Part shown: piece by piece, positions 6,345 through 14,175 of the stretch | Layout: each line of letters begins with the position of its first letter | Numbering within the stretch: the stretch's first letter is position 1 | Origin: JBFLXN01 sp040755715 [NCBI: Candidatus Edwardsbacteria bacterium] | Lineage (GTDB): Bacteria > Edwardsbacteria > AC1 > JBFLXN01 | Assembly: GCA_040755715.1 (NCBI GenBank) | Contig: JBFLXN010000023.1 | Span: forward strand, 1-23,760 | Reading direction: 5' to 3' | DNA length: 23,760 nt | Notes under the pieces: model-generated | What the model saw: the letters and a program-made list of their open reading frames with translations, nothing else | Told to the model about the DNA's origin: nothing | The model's database searches: none | Program-made: the position numbers and the translations under genes

Positions 6345-7916
6345 ATGTCCATTCTATTGTTGTTCTTAATCAGCTTGGAGGTTTCTTCCCAGGTTGATTC
6401 AGTGACGGTTTACCAGGACCGTGCTTTGATAGTGAGAGAGGGGACGGTCAGAATCTCGGGTGAGGAATTCTTATCCTTCCCAGGCCTGCCTGGAATTCTT
6501 GATGACCAATCGGTAAGAGTCAAGGCGCCCGGGTTAAAAATCGGAGAAGTTCAGATAAAAAAAGGTTATGCCAGAGAACTGCCTCCGAGAGTGAAAGAAT
6601 TAGAAGAGAAGATAAAAAGATTAGAAAAAGAAGATGAGACATTAGGTAAAGAAATAGAAGTCATAAAAGATAAAGAAAAATTTCTGCTCTCAATTTCGGT
6701 TGGAGCCCCAGAAGTTATCTCAAAAGAACTTTTAACTGGAAAGGTTGAACCCGGTGCCTGGCGAGCGGGATTGAACTTTATGAGTGAAGAACTCACCAAG
6801 GCAAGGTTGCGTTTAGCAGAAATTGAAAGAATTCGAAAGGATTTGAACGAAAGGATTGATGCTCTTAAAAGAGAATTACAGGACACAAAAGCCATAGTAG
6901 AAAATAGAAAGGAAATTTGCTTTGCCGTCTACAGTTCATCCCCCGATGACTATGAGCTTCAACTTTCCTATTTCATCCCCCAAGCGGCTCGCTGGACGAC
7001 CTATTACGAATTGAGAGCCATGGGCGAAGAGGATAAGATTGATTTATCTTACTTTGCTCGCCTTTCACAGAATTCAGGTGAAGACTGGGTAAACAGTAAA
7101 ATTGTTCTCTCTACCGCCGTCCCAGCCTTGGGTGGAATGGCTCCAGAACCTCAACCTTGGTACCTGAGACCAAGACCGCAGTATAAGGCGGAAAAAGCGA
7201 TGGCACCACGCGTCGCAATGATGGTGCCTACGACCCCAAGAGTAGTTCTTGCTGAAGAATCGGCACAAACCGCACCTCTGGTTGAGGCGGGTATTTCGCT
7301 TCAATATCCTCTGCCAGGAAGAATGACAGTGAAGAGTGGCGAGCCAGAGAAAAAAGTTTCTATTTGTCAAACTGCTCTCCCGGCAAGATTTGAGTACTAC
7401 ATACTCCCACGGGTTGTATCCAGAACCTACCTTCAAGGGAAAATACAGAATGCCAGTGATTATATTTTTATCGGTGGCGAAGGCGGAACCTATGTAGGCG
7501 GCGATTTCACCGGCAAGATATTCTTTCCTAATCTGGCACCTCAGGAATCAACCGCAGTTTCCTTCGGCGTGGATGAGCGGGTAAAGGTAAAAAGAGAATT
7601 GCTCAAGTCATTTGTGGTAAAAAGTGGAAGTCGTCTGAAAAGGGAAGTCGTTTATCGTAACACTGTGGAAAATTTCCAGCCCCAGAATATAGATGTTACC
7701 CTGATTGACCAGATTCCTGTCTCCCAACACAGCGATATTAAGGTGAAAGATGTTTCGTTCTCAGTCAAGCCTGCAGAAGAGGATAAAGAAAAAGGGATAT
7801 ATTATTGGAAAGAGAAACTCAACCCGAAACAAAAATTTCTCCTGGATGTGTCCTTCACTATTGAGTATCCTGAAGAAATGGAGATTGAAGGAGCCTTACC
7901 TCCGGCAAAGAAGTAA
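6345..7916 (+). CDS. MuiA-family protein (DUF4140-DUF4139)
   Basis: 523 residues from an ATG with strong Shine-Dalgarno AAGGAGGT (6333-6340). A short N-terminal signal (residues 1-16) is followed by DSVTVYQDRALIVREG, the typical opening of the DUF4140 domain (~17-75). Two long coiled-coil stretches follow (about 78-112 and 148-190, rich in Glu/Lys/Leu). Then comes the DUF4139 beta-rich domain (~200-515), with ELQLSYFIPQAARWTTYYELRA, NSGEDWVNSKIVLSTAVPA and, near the end, KQKFLLDVSFTIEYPE. This is the layout of the mucoidy-inhibitor MuiA family, whose biochemical role is unknown; probably periplasmic or envelope-associated. The region ~265-310 is Pro/Ala-rich and variable. The next gene follows after 8 nt, suggesting co-transcription. 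Confidence 0.92.
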   Translation: MSILLLFLISLEVSSQVDSVTVYQDRALIVREGTVRISGEEFLSFPGLPGILDDQSVRVKAPGLKIGEVQIKKGYARELPPRVKELEEKIKRLEKEDETLGKEIEVIKDKEKFLLSISVGAPEVISKELLTGKVEPGAWRAGLNFMSEELTKARLRLAEIERIRKDLNERIDALKRELQDTKAIVENRKEICFAVYSSSPDDYELQLSYFIPQAARWTTYYELRAMGEEDKIDLSYFARLSQNSGEDWVNSKIVLSTAVPALGGMAPEPQPWYLRPRPQYKAEKAMAPRVAMMVPTTPRVVLAEESAQTAPLVEAGISLQYPLPGRMTVKSGEPEKKVSICQTALPARFEYYILPRVVSRTYLQGKIQNASDYIFIGGEGGTYVGGDFTGKIFFPNLAPQESTAVSFGVDERVKVKRELLKSFVVKSGSRLKREVVYRNTVENFQPQNIDVTLIDQIPVSQHSDIKVKDVSFSVKPAEEDKEKGIYYWKEKLNPKQKFLLDVSFTIEYPEEMEIEGALPPAKK

Positions 7917-7924
7917 AGAAAAAG

Positions 7925-9220
7925 ATGAATCTGAAACCTTTGCTCTATTTTCCCATCTTTTACTTGCTGTCTTTTGGTTGCACAAAGAAAGTTGAGAAGA
8001 GCGGCCAAATTGAGGTTACTTTCTGGCATGTGATGGGTGGGCCTTTGGGGAAGACCTTAGATGAAATGGTAGCTGAATTTAATAAAACCCATCCCAAAAT
8101 ATTGCTGAAGACAGTGAGTATGGGAAGTTACACTGCACTTTCCCAGAAGATTATGGCGGCGGTGGCGGCAGGTAATCCCCCAGAAATGGCTCAAGCCTAC
8201 GAATCCTGGACCTCTCAATTGATTGAAACCGCAAGCATCACACCTATTCAAGACTTCATTGATGGACCAAACGGATTGTCTAAGGAGGATTTGGCAGATT
8301 TCTGGCCAGCAATGCTGCGAGATAATACTTTTGATGGTAAAATCTGGTCTTTCCCTTTTAATAAGAGTGTGCCAGTTTATTATTATAATAAAAGACTTTT
8401 TCGCCAGGAAGGAATAGAACAGTTCCCCAAAGATTGGGGTGAGTTTTTGAATGCTGCAAAGCGATTGACAAAAGATACAAACGGTGATGGTTTGCCTGAA
8501 CAGTGGGGAACGGCTTTTCCTATAGGCGCCACCTGGATGTTTCAATGTCTTCTGTTACAAAATGGAGGAAAGCCCCTGAGCGATGACGGAAAGAAAACAG
8601 AGTTCAATAGCCTCGAAGGAGTGGAAGCTTTGACCTATTTAGTGGACCAGTTGCATAAAGAAAAGGTAGCCTATTTGGTGACGGGCTTTGAACATCAGAA
8701 TGACCTTTTAGCCGGGAAAGTGGGAATGATTCAAAGTTCTATTGCTTCTCTTGCCTACATCCGTGAGGCTTTGCAGAGAAGCAAGCCCGAAGAAAGAATT
8801 GAGATGGGACTGGCACCACTTCCTGCACAAAAAAGAAAAGGCGTTGTTCTTTCAGGAACAAATGTCATCCTCTTCTCAAAGCCTCCTAAGGAAAGACAAG
8901 AAGCGGCTTGGGAGTTTATCAAATGGATGAGTCTTACGGAGAATACCGCTAAATGGGCGATTGGTTCAAGTTATCTTCCTTTGCGCCAGAGTGCCTTGAA
9001 GACGGAAATATTCAAGAAATATCTTAAAGAGAACCCCAGGCTTTCCGAGGTGATTGAACAAGTGAATTATGCCGAACCAGAACCGCAGAGTGTGATTTGG
9101 TTCAATGGGCGAACCATTTTAGAAGAGGAAGGACTTCAGTCCGCCTTAAAAGGAATAATTTCACCACAGGAGGCATTAAACTTGGCAGCGGAAAAGATAA
9201 ACAAAATCCAGCAGAAATAG
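7925..9220 (+). CDS. Family 1 solute-binding lipoprotein (UgpB/MalE-like)
   Basis: 431 residues. The N-terminus has a hydrophobic segment ending in LSFGC with the lipidated cysteine probably at residue 19, so it is a lipoprotein; the lipobox is slightly atypical (Ser at -3). IEVTFWHVMGGPLGKTLDEMVAEFNKTHP opens a classic family 1 extracellular binding fold. Later hallmarks are the MAQAYESW stretch, the DTNGDGLPEQWG loop, the helix with NDLLAGKVGMI, and WEFIKWM near the C-terminus. Such proteins deliver sugars or glycerol-3-phosphate-type substrates to an ABC importer, but no permease or ATPase gene is in this window, so the ligand is unknown. It starts 8 nt after the MuiA-family stop, an unusual pairing. 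No terminator is seen after it. Confidence 0.93.
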   Translation: MNLKPLLYFPIFYLLSFGCTKKVEKSGQIEVTFWHVMGGPLGKTLDEMVAEFNKTHPKILLKTVSMGSYTALSQKIMAAVAAGNPPEMAQAYESWTSQLIETASITPIQDFIDGPNGLSKEDLADFWPAMLRDNTFDGKIWSFPFNKSVPVYYYNKRLFRQEGIEQFPKDWGEFLNAAKRLTKDTNGDGLPEQWGTAFPIGATWMFQCLLLQNGGKPLSDDGKKTEFNSLEGVEALTYLVDQLHKEKVAYLVTGFEHQNDLLAGKVGMIQSSIASLAYIREALQRSKPEERIEMGLAPLPAQKRKGVVLSGTNVILFSKPPKERQEAAWEFIKWMSLTENTAKWAIGSSYLPLRQSALKTEIFKKYLKENPRLSEVIEQVNYAEPEPQSVIWFNGRTILEEEGLQSALKGIISPQEALNLAAEKINKIQQK

Positions 9221-9489
9221 AGGAGACGCAGGAGCGCTACGCTCGGAGGAATCGCAGTATCGTTTCACTCGCAGGAAACGGAGAATTGTTTCCGTATTTG
9301 CAGTATGCTGGGAAGATTAATCAGAAGTCTGAAATGGTTTCATTACACATTATACAAGGGTTTGCTGAACGAAAAGGGAATCATTGATGAAGACTCCAAC
9401 TAATCAATACGAATTTGATTATAAGAGGATAATCCATATTCTGCAGAATCGGGCAAGGGTTTTTAACCTAAGCAGACTGCCTTTTACAA
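9221..9489. other. Gene-free stretch with small palindromes
   Basis: I see no gene in these 269 nt. They contain the palindrome GAGCG-CTA-CGCTC (9232-9244) directly after the solute-binding gene, and the dyad GGAAAC/GTTTCC (9274-9279 with 9288-9293). The last ~100 nt before the TPR frame carry no Shine-Dalgarno. The TPR frame is closed upstream by TAA at 9469-9471, so any lost 5' part of that gene must have been deleted or scrambled here. Confidence 0.5.
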
Positions 9490-10251
9490 TTGAGTGAGAT
9501 TTACGGTTCTATCAGCAAATATGATGAGACGCTGAGTTCAGCAAAGGAACCCCTTTTAATTTATCAGGAAATAAACGATAAAAAAGGTCAGGCAACAAGC
9601 CTCAACAATATCGGTGCTATGAATGATATTTTTGGTGACTATCCAAAGGCACTTGAATATTACACAAAATCATTAAAGATTAAAGAGGAAATCGGCGATA
9701 GAGAAGGTCAGGCAAGGAGCCTCAACAATATTGCCAGAGTCTATCTTGAACAGAAAGAATACAACAAATCAAGAGAGTATTTCACCAATGCTGAAAAGAT
9801 AGCAAAAGAGCTCAATTCAAAAGAGATTTTGCGAACGATTGCGGTTTCTTTTGGGGAACTGGAATTAGCTGAGGAACTCAAATCAAAAGTAGGAGAGGCA
9901 GAGGCACTACTTTTGCAAGCAAGAATCATGGTAGAACAGGCATCCTTGCCTGTTACACAGACAGGGATGTCTGTGCCATCATCTGTACAAGCATCCTTGC
10001 TTATTGATAAATTCAAAGAGGCGATTTTAATATTTGAACAATTAAAACAACCGTTTGAAATAGCAAAAGCGTATTACTATTATGCCCAATCATTGAAATT
10101 ACACACCCCTACTCCTCTTGATAGAGGGGAATATCTGCAAAAGGCAAAAGAGATTTTTGAAAAAATTGGTGCCAAGGAGTGGCTAAATAAAATAGTAAAT
10201 GGTAAAGGGTATTTAAGCAAGGCTCAGGAAGATATAGGCGGCGATTTTTAA
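9490..10251 (+). CDS. TPR-repeat protein, probably 5'-truncated remnant
   Basis: 253 residues if started at TTG 9490. There is no Shine-Dalgarno, and the frame opens in the middle of a TPR helix. Two clear tetratricopeptide units of the kinesin-light-chain/MalT-like 40-residue type follow: GQATSLNNIGAMNDIFGDYPKALEYYTKSLKIKEEIGDREGQARSLNNIARVYLEQKEY (about residues 34-95, read as two helical pairs). A degenerate TPR tail ends in AKEIFEKIGAKEWLNK. This closely resembles the C-terminal regions of large cyclase or kinase/TPR regulators such as the next gene. It may be the surviving 3' part of one, or a shortened scaffold protein. Two repeat-derived inserts are visible: LPVTQTGMSVPSS (~155-167) and TPTPLDRGE (~206-214). 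It may no longer be functional. Confidence 0.6.
   Translation: MSEIYGSISKYDETLSSAKEPLLIYQEINDKKGQATSLNNIGAMNDIFGDYPKALEYYTKSLKIKEEIGDREGQARSLNNIARVYLEQKEYNKSREYFTNAEKIAKELNSKEILRTIAVSFGELELAEELKSKVGEAEALLLQARIMVEQASLPVTQTGMSVPSSVQASLLIDKFKEAILIFEQLKQPFEIAKAYYYYAQSLKLHTPTPLDRGEYLQKAKEIFEKIGAKEWLNKIVNGKGYLSKAQEDIGGDF
9935..10002. repeat. Triple palindrome inside the TPR gene
   Basis: Three hairpins stand side by side: AACAGGCA-TCCT-TGCCTGTT (9935-9954), CACAGACA-GGGA-TGTCTGTG (9956-9975) and AAGCA-TCCT-TGCTT (9989-10002), all with perfect stems and 4-nt loops. Loops 1 and 3 are identical, and loop 2 (GGGA) is nearly complementary to them. The segment is translated in frame as ASLPVTQTGMSVPSSVQASL, unlike the surrounding TPR helices. 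That indicates a repeat element inserted into a coding region. Confidence 0.85.
10112..10129. repeat. Second small palindrome inside the TPR gene
   Basis: CTCCTCT-TGAT-AGAGGGG forms a 7-bp stem with one G.T pair. It is translated as TPTPLDRGE, a Pro-rich break between two TPR helices. The CCCCT-rich context resembles short palindromes common in bacterial spacers. Confidence 0.6.
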
Positions 10252-10262
10252 TCGTCATATTC

Positions 10263-10279
10263 GTGGCTTAAAAAGCCAC
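10263..10279. repeat. Palindrome between the TPR gene and the cyclase gene
   Basis: GTGGCTT-AAA-AAGCCAC is a perfect 7-bp hairpin starting 11 nt after the TPR stop codon. It is not followed by a T-tract, so it is not a standard terminator. It is more likely another REP-like unit. The following ~100 nt (to 10380) contain further short repeated words such as CAGATG and AATCCG. Confidence 0.6.
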
Positions 10280-10392
10280 CACTACAATAGAATTTCTGCT
10301 GTTGATTCAGACAGGCGAGGCAGATGCGGACAGATGTGTATCCATTTGAATCCGTCGTAATCCGCCTGCATCTATTTTTCCAAAGGAGAAAT

Positions 10393-13300
10393 ATGAAATG
10401 TCCGAAATGTAATTTTGAGAGTCCAGAAGGACAGAAATTTTGTGGTGAATGTGGAGCACCACTTGAAAGTATCAAGGCTCCGGAAGAACGTCGCTTAGTT
10501 ACCGTCCTCTTTGCTGACCTCTCGGGTTTTACAGCTCTTACTCAAGGATTAGACCCTGAAGAGGTTATGGGTGTGGCCAATATTTGTTTTGAATATTTGA
10601 ATAATTCAATCATTAAACAGAGTGGGACAATTCATAAATATGAAGGAGACTTAGTCATTGCCCTCTTTGGACTTCCCACCTCTCACGAAGATGACCCAGA
10701 AAGGGCAATCAAGTCGGCGTTAGAGATGATAAGAGTTATGTCGGAAATAAATGAAGCACTGAAATCAAGCTTAAAGAGGAAAGTTAACCTCGGATTACAT
10801 ATTGGTATCAATAGTGGCACGGTGGTTGCTGGTGCGGTTGGTTCTCAGGAGAAAAAGGAATACACCGTGATGGGTGAGGCAGTTAATCTCGCTTCAAGGT
10901 TAATGAATTCTGCAAAGCCTAACGAAATATTAGTATCTGAACCAGTCTTTAGAGCCTCAAGATATTTGTTTGATTATGAAGTACTATCACCACTTACTCT
11001 TAAAGGAATTGAAGAGCCAGTCAGGGTTTTTAAGCCACTGAAGATAAAAGATAAGCCTCAGTCAAAGCGAGGCATAAGAGGGCTCTATTCACCACTTGTC
11101 GGAAGGGACGAGGAATTTGAACGGCTCAAACAAACGGTAGAAAAATTACCTAAGGGAAAAGGCGGGGCAGTCTTCATCCTTGGTGATGCTGGTCTTGGCA
11201 AATCCCGCCTCTTGGAAGAACTCAAATCCTATCTTTCACATTCCGCATTCCACATTCCGCATTCCGCATTCCACATTCCGCAATCCGCAATCTCCCCTTC
11301 CCTCCTTCTCCCTGTCTCCTCTGTCCTTATTTTAGAGGGTCGCTGTCTCTCTTACGGTGAGAACATCACCTATTGGCCTTTCCTCCAGATTCTAAAGGAT
11401 ATACTCGGAATTGATGACAGTGATTCTTTAAAGGTAATTCAGGAAAAAATAGTGAAAAAGTGTCAAGAGCTTTTTTTAGAAAACTGGCAGGAGATTGTTC
11501 CATACATTGCCTATTTATTTTCCATTCGCTTCACCGATGAACTTGATGAGAGAGTAAAATATCTTGACGCCCAGGCTTTAAAGATTCAAATATTTTTAAG
11601 CCTCAGAAAATTACTGCTTGCCTTATCTAAAAAATATCCTCTCATTCTTGTAATTGAAGACTATCATTGGATTGACTCTGCCTCTTTAGAACTTTTAGAA
11701 TTCATCTTTGAGGGTTCTAATCATTCTGACTTGCGGGAAAGTATCATTGCGGAGGTCCCTTTATTATTCATCGGTCTTTCCCGAATTGAGAAGGACAAGG
11801 AATTCTGGAGGGTAAAGGAGCGAATTAAAGAGAAATTACAAGATAATTTTCTGGAAATTACTTTAAGCCCCCTGAATTTTCAAGCAAGCAATGCTCTGGT
11901 TCATAATCTTCTGAAAATTCTTGCTATACCTAAAGAATTGAAAGAAAAAATTTTGTCCAAAGCAGAAGGCAATCCATTCTTTCTTGAAGAAATCATTCGG
12001 AGTTTTATAGATTTAGGGGTCTTAATGTTTGACGGGAATACCTGGAAATTGGCAGGTAATGGCCAGCAATTAGCAAGTATAGAGATTCCTGACACGGTCC
12101 AAGCAGTAATTGCTACAAGATTGGACAGACTTGAGCAGGATGTAAAAGATGTCTTGCAGATGGCTTCAGTAATCGGAAGGAGTTTTTACAAGCGAGTATT
12201 AGAATATATCTCCCATATGGACAATTTAATGTTAGATTTATATCTGGCCGCTTTGGAAGAATTTGAGTTTATTAAAGAACAGAACCGAATTCCAGAATTG
12301 GAGTATATCTTCAAGCATCCGCTACTCCAGGAGGTAACCTATAATGGTCTTTTGAAGAGTAAGAGAAAAGCGCTTCACTTAAAAACTGCTGAATCTATAG
12401 AAAAAATGTTTCCAGACAGAATTTCAGACTTTTGTGAGTTACTTTCTGAACAGTACTATCGTGCTGAAGAGTGGACCAAGGCTTTTCAATATTCTGAAAT
12501 GCAGGCAAAGAAGGCAAAAGATGTCTACGCTAATAGAGAGGCAATCAATGCCTACGAGAGAGCTTTGGAAGTGGCGCCAAAAGCAAATAAACTTTCAGAG
12601 ACTCCGCGCCTTCTTTTAGCCCTTGGAGGAATCTTTACTTTACAAGGCGAAAACGATAAGGCCTTAGGTCTTTTACAAAGGGCACTGAAAGAAGCAATGG
12701 ATGAGAATATGCAATTTGAAATCTATTCACAGTTTGCCACACTTTACGAGAAGATGAGTAAATATGATGAATCACTCCGTTATCTCAAACTGGCTGAATT
12801 TTGTCTTTCTGACGGGATGTCTATTAAAAAGGTGAGGTTGCTCAGGGCAACTGCCTGGATTCAGTATCTGCGGGGTGAAATTCCTCAAGCCCTTAAAACA
12901 CTTGAAGAGGCCTCTTTTACCTTAAATCAATTGGAAGACGAAGATGAAAAAGAGAAAGACTTAATGAAGGCAAGGCTCTTAAGCCAGAAGGGCGGAATTT
13001 ACGCAGATTTGGGCGATACACAGAGGACAATTGACTTCTATCAGGAAAGTCTTGCTCTTTATAAAAAACACAGTGACCTTTTAGGAATATCTGTTATTTA
13101 CAACAATCTCGGCCATCATTTACAGGAAGTGGTCAAATTTTCACAATCAATTGAGATGTTAGAAAATGCTTTGCAGATTGATGAAAAAATAGGAAATTCC
13201 TTGGGCTACGCTATTGTCTGCAATAATCTGGGAGAAATATACTATTACCTTAATAACTTAGAGCGGTCCCAATTCTATTTCTCTGTCTACGCTGGAATTA

Positions 13301-13923
13301 ATGCAAAAATTCAGAATCGCTTAGGTGATGGATATGCGATGTTAGGATTTGGACGAATTCACCAGAAAAAAGGTGAAAATGAAGTCGCCTTAGAAATGTA
13401 TCATAAAGCCTTAGATATCTTTGATGAAGTAAAGTCTGAGAGAATGCACTATTTTGCCTTGACTGATCTCATAGATTTCCATATTCAGACGAATGAATTC
13501 TCAAAAGCAGAGTTGCTGATTCAGGAGGTGATTAGCTATGCTGAATCAAAAGAAATCAAGGCACTTCTGACTACAGCCTACACTTTGTTGGGGGAAATGG
13601 CTCTAAAGAGAGCTAAGAAAGGCGAAAAAGAATTTCCTCTGAGAATTGCACAAATAAATTTGGAGAAAGCACTTAAATTAGCTGAGGAAGGCAAGAATAT
13701 TGTTGACATCTTTGAGATAAAGAGAGAACTGTCAAAGGTTACCTTTTTTGAAGGCGATAGGCAAAGATTCAGAGCCGTCTTGGAAGAGACTCACTCAATT
13801 CTTAATTTGATTAAATCCGGGATAGAAGATGAGGTACTGAGAGAAAAATTCTTAAACAAACCGGAAATACAGGAATTTCTTGCCCTGCCGTGCGAGAGGG
13901 AAGAAAAAGAGGAAATAAAATAG
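10393..13923 (+). CDS. Zinc-ribbon / class III nucleotide cyclase / AAA ATPase / TPR regulator
   Basis: 1176 residues from ATG 10393, chosen for Shine-Dalgarno AAAGGAG 5-6 nt upstream; a frame extended back to 10324 passes through repeat sequence. Domain order: zinc ribbon with C3, C6, C17 and C20 (CPKC...CGEC); class III cyclase domain ~33-215 with metal-binding Asp42 (FADLSG) and Asp86 (YEGD), and the NxxxR pair N165/R169 (NLASR); AAA/STAND-type ATPase from ~235 with Walker A GDAGLGKS (264-271) and Walker B-like LILVIED (417-423); then many TPR units from ~700 to the end (for example GISVIYNNLGHHLQEV). Key catalytic positions are present, so cyclic nucleotide synthesis is plausible. The ATPase-TPR part resembles MalT/AfsR-like signalling ATPases. 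A low-complexity insert (~282-312, HSAFHIP repeats and SPSLLLPVSS) interrupts the ATPase domain after Walker A and is encoded by a 7-bp tandem repeat. Confidence 0.93.
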   Translation: MKCPKCNFESPEGQKFCGECGAPLESIKAPEERRLVTVLFADLSGFTALTQGLDPEEVMGVANICFEYLNNSIIKQSGTIHKYEGDLVIALFGLPTSHEDDPERAIKSALEMIRVMSEINEALKSSLKRKVNLGLHIGINSGTVVAGAVGSQEKKEYTVMGEAVNLASRLMNSAKPNEILVSEPVFRASRYLFDYEVLSPLTLKGIEEPVRVFKPLKIKDKPQSKRGIRGLYSPLVGRDEEFERLKQTVEKLPKGKGGAVFILGDAGLGKSRLLEELKSYLSHSAFHIPHSAFHIPQSAISPSLLLPVSSVLILEGRCLSYGENITYWPFLQILKDILGIDDSDSLKVIQEKIVKKCQELFLENWQEIVPYIAYLFSIRFTDELDERVKYLDAQALKIQIFLSLRKLLLALSKKYPLILVIEDYHWIDSASLELLEFIFEGSNHSDLRESIIAEVPLLFIGLSRIEKDKEFWRVKERIKEKLQDNFLEITLSPLNFQASNALVHNLLKILAIPKELKEKILSKAEGNPFFLEEIIRSFIDLGVLMFDGNTWKLAGNGQQLASIEIPDTVQAVIATRLDRLEQDVKDVLQMASVIGRSFYKRVLEYISHMDNLMLDLYLAALEEFEFIKEQNRIPELEYIFKHPLLQEVTYNGLLKSKRKALHLKTAESIEKMFPDRISDFCELLSEQYYRAEEWTKAFQYSEMQAKKAKDVYANREAINAYERALEVAPKANKLSETPRLLLALGGIFTLQGENDKALGLLQRALKEAMDENMQFEIYSQFATLYEKMSKYDESLRYLKLAEFCLSDGMSIKKVRLLRATAWIQYLRGEIPQALKTLEEASFTLNQLEDEDEKEKDLMKARLLSQKGGIYADLGDTQRTIDFYQESLALYKKHSDLLGISVIYNNLGHHLQEVVKFSQSIEMLENALQIDEKIGNSLGYAIVCNNLGEIYYYLNNLERSQFYFSVYAGINAKIQNRLGDGYAMLGFGRIHQKKGENEVALEMYHKALDIFDEVKSERMHYFALTDLIDFHIQTNEFSKAELLIQEVISYAESKEIKALLTTAYTLLGEMALKRAKKGEKEFPLRIAQINLEKALKLAEEGKNIVDIFEIKRELSKVTFFEGDRQRFRAVLEETHSILNLIKSGIEDEVLREKFLNKPEIQEFLALPCEREEKEEIK
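11239..11292. repeat. 7-bp tandem repeat inside the cyclase gene
   Basis: The unit CATTCCG (variants CATTCCA, CAATCCG) is repeated about 7.7 times without interruption. Because 7 is not a multiple of 3, three units make 21 nt and encode the heptapeptide HSAFHIP, which appears twice. A pyrimidine-rich run continues to about 11328 and is translated SPSLLLPVSS. The array lies shortly after the Walker A motif. Confidence 0.95.
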
Positions 13924-14153
13924 CGAAAAACAATCGCCGAGTAAAATCAAAAAAGAAACACAGCCTCGCATCATTGAGAGTGAGTCCTCTGGACGAAACA
14001 AGACATGCTTTATTTTCAATAAATCTCTTGGAAGATTTGATTCAAGATATGATATTCTACTACTCTATTGCAGAATGGCCACCGATAAGAAAGATTTACG
14101 AAAATATAGGTGATGTTGAAAAGACCTATAAATTACTAAGAGATATAGTTTAA
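13890..14153 (+). CDS. Small ORF overlapping the cyclase 3' end, function unknown
   Basis: Eighty-seven residues if started at GTG 13890, overlapping the cyclase gene by 34 nt. Alternative starts are TTG 13974 or GTG 13980, and none has a convincing Shine-Dalgarno. The N-terminal part is very basic (KRGNKIAKNNRRVKSKKK) and may be out-of-frame cyclase tail. The C-terminal 55 residues, HALFSINLLEDLIQDM followed by IRKIYENIGDVEKTYKLLRDIV, look like ordinary helical protein. I do not recognise it. It may be a small coupled partner of the cyclase or a fragment of an older gene. Confidence 0.4.
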   Translation: MREGRKRGNKIAKNNRRVKSKKKHSLASLRVSPLDETRHALFSINLLEDLIQDMIFYYSIAEWPPIRKIYENIGDVEKTYKLLRDIV

Positions 14154-14175
14154 ATGCTGCTCTAAGAGTGAAAAA

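Noticed and set aside
8057-8545. Minus-strand open frame of 162 codons
   Set aside because: It is a shadow of the solute-binding protein gene; composition and lack of start signal do not support it.
9097-9387. Plus-strand frame overlapping the end of the solute-binding gene
   Set aside because: Overlaps a well-supported gene in another frame, continues through palindromic spacer sequence, and has no recognisable domain.
11239-11292. CRISPR-like array
   Set aside because: The 7-bp units are contiguous without spacers and lie inside a coding region, so this is a simple tandem repeat.
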